Assembly: GCA_030762175.1 (NCBI GenBank)
Contig: CM060830.1
Span: forward strand, 53,437,501 to 53,501,500
DNA: 64,000 bases
Direction: 5' to 3'
DNA from: Metallyticus violacea
Taxonomy: Eukaryota; Arthropoda; Insecta; Mantodea; Metallyticidae
Shown: in pieces, positions 60,791-64,000 of the stretch
Numbering within the stretch: the stretch's first letter is position 1
Layout: each line of letters opens with the position of its first letter
The notes under the pieces: model-generated
What the model was told of the DNA's origin: nothing
Database searches by the model: none
The model's input: the letters and a program-made list of their open reading frames with translations, nothing else
Position numbers and translations under genes: made by a program

Positions 60791-60968
60791 TCAAACAGTT
60801 AGATGTGTTTTTAAATGTATTTAATTCAATAACTCACATACGGGTCATTTATGGATATAGGTTTATATGAACTTTTTTCTTGTTTGTATGAAGAAATTGC
60901 CTCCAAAGTTTTATCATATATTTTTGTTACATTCTGCAAACGTAATGGGAGGAGAACATTTTAATATG

Positions 60969-61145
60969 ACTGCCACGGGTGGCCAAGGTCCATAAGACAC
61001 GGACTCTTGAGCTGGAAGTCTGTTGTTCGAATCCCACCAGGACCGTCCTCCCTGACTGGGGGTTTCCCAGGTTTTCCTCAGACCTTCTAAATAGGCAAGT
61101 GCCGGGGAGTTACCCTAAACTTAGGCCTGGGACCCTTCCTTCCTT
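60969..61145 (+). mobile_element. SINE-A copy 10, 5' part (interrupted by SINE-B)
   Basis: The head tgccacgggtggccaaggtc, box B ttcgaatcccaccaggacc and body to ttaggcctgggacccttcc are present. The copy stops at cttccttcctt where SINE-B copy 6 was inserted and resumes at 61508. Confidence 0.93.
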
Positions 61146-61507
61146 GTCGGTCATTTATTTGAAATTAATAGGCATTGATTAAGTTATTTTATATATTAAT
61201 ATAATATGAATAGTAGTGTAACAGTAACCATACCTGTCTCCTAAACCAAAGATCGTGGGTTCAAACCCGGCCAGGATTGATGGATTTTTTCGGGGCGTAA
61301 AAATCCTAAGTATGGCTTCCTTCGGCAGGGAAGTAAAGCCGTGGGTCGCGTGTCGTACATTTACGGCACGAAAAAGAACCTCAAGCCTGAAAGAAGAGGC
61401 CTCGGAGCAAAATTTGTCAGCTGTTTCACGCCCTGAATAGAATGGGACGCTGATGACCTATGATGTTAAAGAGCGTTCGTAAATAAATCAAACAAACAAA
61501 AACAAAG
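61146..61507 (+). mobile_element. SINE-B copy 6, inserted in SINE-A, with head insertion
   Basis: It starts gtcggtc directly after an 11-bp duplication cttccttcctt (61135-61145, repeated at 61508-61518). About 56 bp of A+T-rich DNA (61153-61208) then interrupt the head before agtagtgtaacagtaaccat. Box B is ggttcaaacccggcc. The body has ggcttccttcggcagggaag and cgtacatttacggcacgaaa, and the tail is cgtaaataaatcaaacaaac. The insertion point is the A-rich linker of SINE-A. Confidence 0.94.
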
Positions 61508-61620
61508 CTTCCTTCCTTAAAAAAATTATCCTTTCCCAATTTATGATTTCATTTCATGTATCATGAGTGACCAACGCCGTGGTACCTCAGTAGTAAAAAA
61601 GGGTGTTAAACACTACTAAA
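61508..61620 (+). mobile_element. SINE-A copy 10, 3' part
   Basis: It resumes with cttccttccttaaaaaaatt, continues cctttcccaatttatgattt and catgtatcatgagtgacc, and ends aagggtgttaaacactact. Together with 60969-61145 it makes one full SINE-A. Confidence 0.92.
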
Positions 61621-62232
61621 AAATTAATAACATCTGTATTACATTGTAATATGACGCTACCAAGCAAAGCAATTTGCACCTTAAGTATGTATAGCTCAGT
61701 GACGGCCAGATAACAGGCTTATATTGAGTTACAAGACATTGTCCGCAAGCACAAACAAAATAAACAGCTAACACCTAACACCGAGCTGGGATATAAATTT
61801 TACCAGTGTGTGTAGAAAGGACCCAGCGTTAATCGTTACGCAGCCTTCTCAGCAGCCTCTGATGGATGCTTTACGGTTGAATGGGTTTCGAGTATATATA
61901 GCATCACATCAATCTTGCTTGTTATTTTGGAGAAGAGAGAGCGAAATTTCCCGGTGATCTTGTCGACGTTGCACTACAGAGTAAGCTATCTGTTGCACAT
62001 TCGGTCCATTTAACTTTCATCGCAAAGAAGGCAGCCTATTATGAAATGCTTGAAACAACTGATAGTAGCTAACTTGCTATTGGGAAACGAAAGGGACAGA
62101 AGTACAGCTATAACTTCATATTAATTCATCATGCTGTGAGCAAAAACAATTAAAATCTTGATTAAAGTGAACGTACCCTATGTGCAAAGACCACTGTCAA
62201 TAAAAGGGCATTCACATTTCCATTTATATAAC
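61621..62232. other. Non-coding stretch
   Basis: Nothing recognised. Confidence 0.55.
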
Positions 62233-62234
62233 TA

Positions 62235-62952
62235 CAGGATGCGGCAGAAATAATGATCCATTTTTAATTGTGCGCTGTTGTTGGTCACGGCTTCTTAGAG
62301 AGATGATGTTTGTACTATTGCATAGTGCAGTTCAAAGCATTTTTCTGTACGTCATATTGCACGACCTTGGCTGATTGCTACGCTGCACATACTATTTAAG
62401 TCAGTATGGAGTGCAGGTCGAATGAACACCGTACGTTTGCAATTATAACGTTTTTCAAATGAAGTGATTGTGTCGCAAGAATGCACCTTTTGTTTCGGCA
62501 ACTCTTCGACATTGTCGGAATGGACAAGCTCTGTCACGGAAAGCGAATACGAATTGGGTCAGGGAGTTCATGACAAAACAAGAAGCCGCCTGGTAAGCAA
62601 CCTACAGTTCGCACTCCATAAACATGGCAACAGTAAGAGCTGATTTGGAGCAATGTCCAAAGCGATCAGTTCGTTGACATTCACAGCCCCTTAACATATC
62701 CGATAGAAGGTTACGTAATTATGAGACATTTGAAAAAATGTTTCAATTGCAAACTCACGATGTTCATTCGACTTGCATTTCTTACTGACTGCCAAGTAGT
62801 GCAGCGAAGCGAGCGGCCAAGGTCATGTAATATGGCAGACATAAAATGCTTTGAACTGCACTACGTAATGGTACAAACATTTTTTTCTGCAAGAAGTCGT
62901 GACTAACAATAGAGCACAATTTAAAATGGGTTATTATTTCTGCCGCACTCTG
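62235..62952 (+). mobile_element. Palindromic mariner-type element with about 225-bp arms
   Basis: The left arm (62235-62460) and right arm (62728-62952) are inverted copies along their whole length. They start caggatgcggcagaaataat and, reverse-complemented, cagagtgcggcagaaataat. TA flanks both ends (62233-62234, 62953-62954). The arms extend past the terminal repeat into the transposase start: the left arm reads SNEHRTFAI and the right arm, inverted, SNEHREFAI. So the normal 3' end has been replaced by an inverted copy of the 5' end, leaving a 267-bp spacer. Confidence 0.9.
62403..62700 (+). pseudogene. Transposase N-terminal fragment inside the palindromic element
   Basis: Across frameshifts the spacer reads MECRSNEHRTFAIITFFK, HLLFRQLFDI, then IRIGSGS, KKPPGKQPTVRTP and NVQSDQFVDIHS-type remains. 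This is the order of the N-terminal DNA-binding region and linker of an insect mariner-like transposase, whose GRP(P)-type linker normally precedes a second helix-turn-helix. The catalytic domain is absent. Confidence 0.7.
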
Positions 62953-62954
62953 TA

Positions 62955-64000
62955 TATATTAGTTATTTATGCTTCCGGTAATTCTGCAAAATTATCTAAA
63001 TTCGTTTATGTTTATAATGAGTTTATCCAGTTGTGATCGGCTGTCTTTTGTTATTTACAAAGTTATATTATTTCCCATTTGTTCCTACAATTCTTCCTCT
63101 CTGAATTAATGCAGTTTTCCAAGTTTAAATTTTGCTTAAATCCAGCACATATTACGTGATGAGATTTTTAGGATATTTGTTCAATGGTTTTCATTGCCAT
63201 GTTCTATCCTGCATTTTGTCCTTTGAAACAACTGAGCTTTTGGTCGCTTAGGCAAATGCTGGGATGGATCTTGCGGAAGTTTTGTTATGACTCACTCATG
63301 GGTACCAATTATGCAACTGTTTTGGACGTGGGTGTATTTTTGTATAAAAATCTATGTCCCAGCTAATAGTTTTTGCTTCATAAACAATCATCTCAGAGTT
63401 TTCAGTGGTTTTATCAGTCTAGCTCTTGGCATTGAGGGAGGGTATTTGTTCTTTGAAAGAATTATAGGACTATATCACTAAGAAATTTACTACCTGCTAT
63501 TTTTTCATTCATTCCATCGAAGTTGGTTGAGGAAAAAAAAAAAAAAAAACAGAGCTCGGTGTAGCGACCTTGACCTTATAATCTCCTTGAAACTTGACCT
63601 TGAACTTGAACACTGTCTACACCTGACTTTGCCTTCTTGGGATTATCTTAATGTAGGTCACCGGCACTACGATTACAATACCAAAACCTTCGCGATTCAC
63701 TCAGCGCACGACACTATTAACTGTTACGATGTAGTGAATAGAGTTTAAATGAAGTAATCTTCAACAACTTATCTGCGAATATCGATTATTTGTTGCGAGC
63801 GTCCGTAGGTCGAGATGTACGGCGTGGAGAATGATTGACGAGGTCGCCGAAATCAGGCGAACTTTCGCTTTATATATCCTTATGAAAAATCATCTCCACA
63901 TGGTTTTCTGATGCCGAAAGGGTTCACAATGTACGCGCACACTAACCGCGATACTTTAAAAGTTTAAAATTAAAGAAAAGATTGGCTCGCTCTTAAGTAA
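62955..64000. other. Non-coding stretch to window end
   Basis: It contains a partial SINE-C (listed separately) and a poly-A run at about 63532-63549. The open frames show no family similarity. The last 300 bp are somewhat GC-richer but hold nothing I recognise. Confidence 0.5.
63236..63305 (+). mobile_element. SINE-C copy 3, partial
   Basis: Only the diagnostic body is recognisable: cgcttaggcaaatgctggga, tggatcttgcgg and a trailing gactcactcatgg, matching positions 11867-11925. No tRNA-like head could be aligned upstream. Confidence 0.6.

Noticed and set aside
1..64000. CRISPR array, operon, phage or bacterial defence system
   Set aside because: There are no regularly spaced identical repeats, no dense co-oriented genes and no ribosome-binding sites. 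The repeat and transposon content is that of an insect nuclear genome.
1..64000. LTR retrotransposon or endogenous retrovirus
   Set aside because: I saw no long direct terminal repeats and no Gag, protease, integrase or envelope-like motifs. All reverse transcriptase remains look like non-LTR types.

Overview
This window reads as nuclear DNA of a large, A+T-rich insect genome. The evidence is indirect. There are several hundred-base tRNA-derived SINEs, many decayed Tc1/mariner-superfamily transposons, a piggyBac remnant, LINE fragments, and abundant (TA)n, (TTA)n and (GA)n microsatellites, with no operons or dense coding. A hemimetabolous insect such as a cockroach or relative would fit, but the species call is only an inference. 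I found no intact host protein-coding gene, no functional tRNA or rRNA gene and no CRISPR. The window is best described as intergenic or intronic sequence built by repeated transposon insertion and decay.

Four tRNA-derived SINE families can be separated by comparing copies inside the window. I label them A to D. SINE-A (about 270 bp, ten copies) has a box B like ggttcgaatcccgcc, an A-rich internal linker and a conserved 3' module ending cgggcgttaaacac. SINE-B (about 280 bp, six copies) has a tRNA-like head starting gtcctggtggtgtagtgg and a 3' end gagcgtccataaataaat. SINE-C (three copies) carries cttaggcaaatgctgggatg. SINE-D (two copies) carries ctactaatctggaggt. Target-site duplications (TSDs) are readable for five A or B copies, and two nested insertions give relative ages (A inside D, B inside A).

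DNA transposons, left to right: a TA-flanked MITE with about 75-bp inverted ends (4991-5799); a mariner deletion derivative (6875-7516); a truncated transposase (10996-11319); a piggyBac relic split by SINE-A (12430-13140); transposase relics at 20490-20935, 28040-28880 and 59950-60790; a second copy of the first mariner family with a complementary deletion (38376-39175); two copies of a roughly 870-bp non-autonomous element with long inverted ends (39189-40071 and 58414-59269); another mariner family (43296-43757, probable second copy 47336-47575); a Tc1/mariner element with terminal ggtgccaaaa (50038-50706); and a palindromic element (62235-62952) whose 3' arm is an inverted copy of its own 5' end including the transposase start.

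LINE fragments lie at 14926-15650 (minus, ORF2 C-terminus), 23970-24680 and 34420-35290 (reverse transcriptase), and 51940-52912 (RNase H domain plus C-terminal Cys/His region). A 940-bp (ACT)n array with a higher-order duplication occupies 35531-36470, and a perfect 118-bp tandem duplication lies at 56801-57036. Two open frames that I could not assign (9574-9954 minus and 49619-50023 plus) are the only non-repeat coding candidates, and both are weak.
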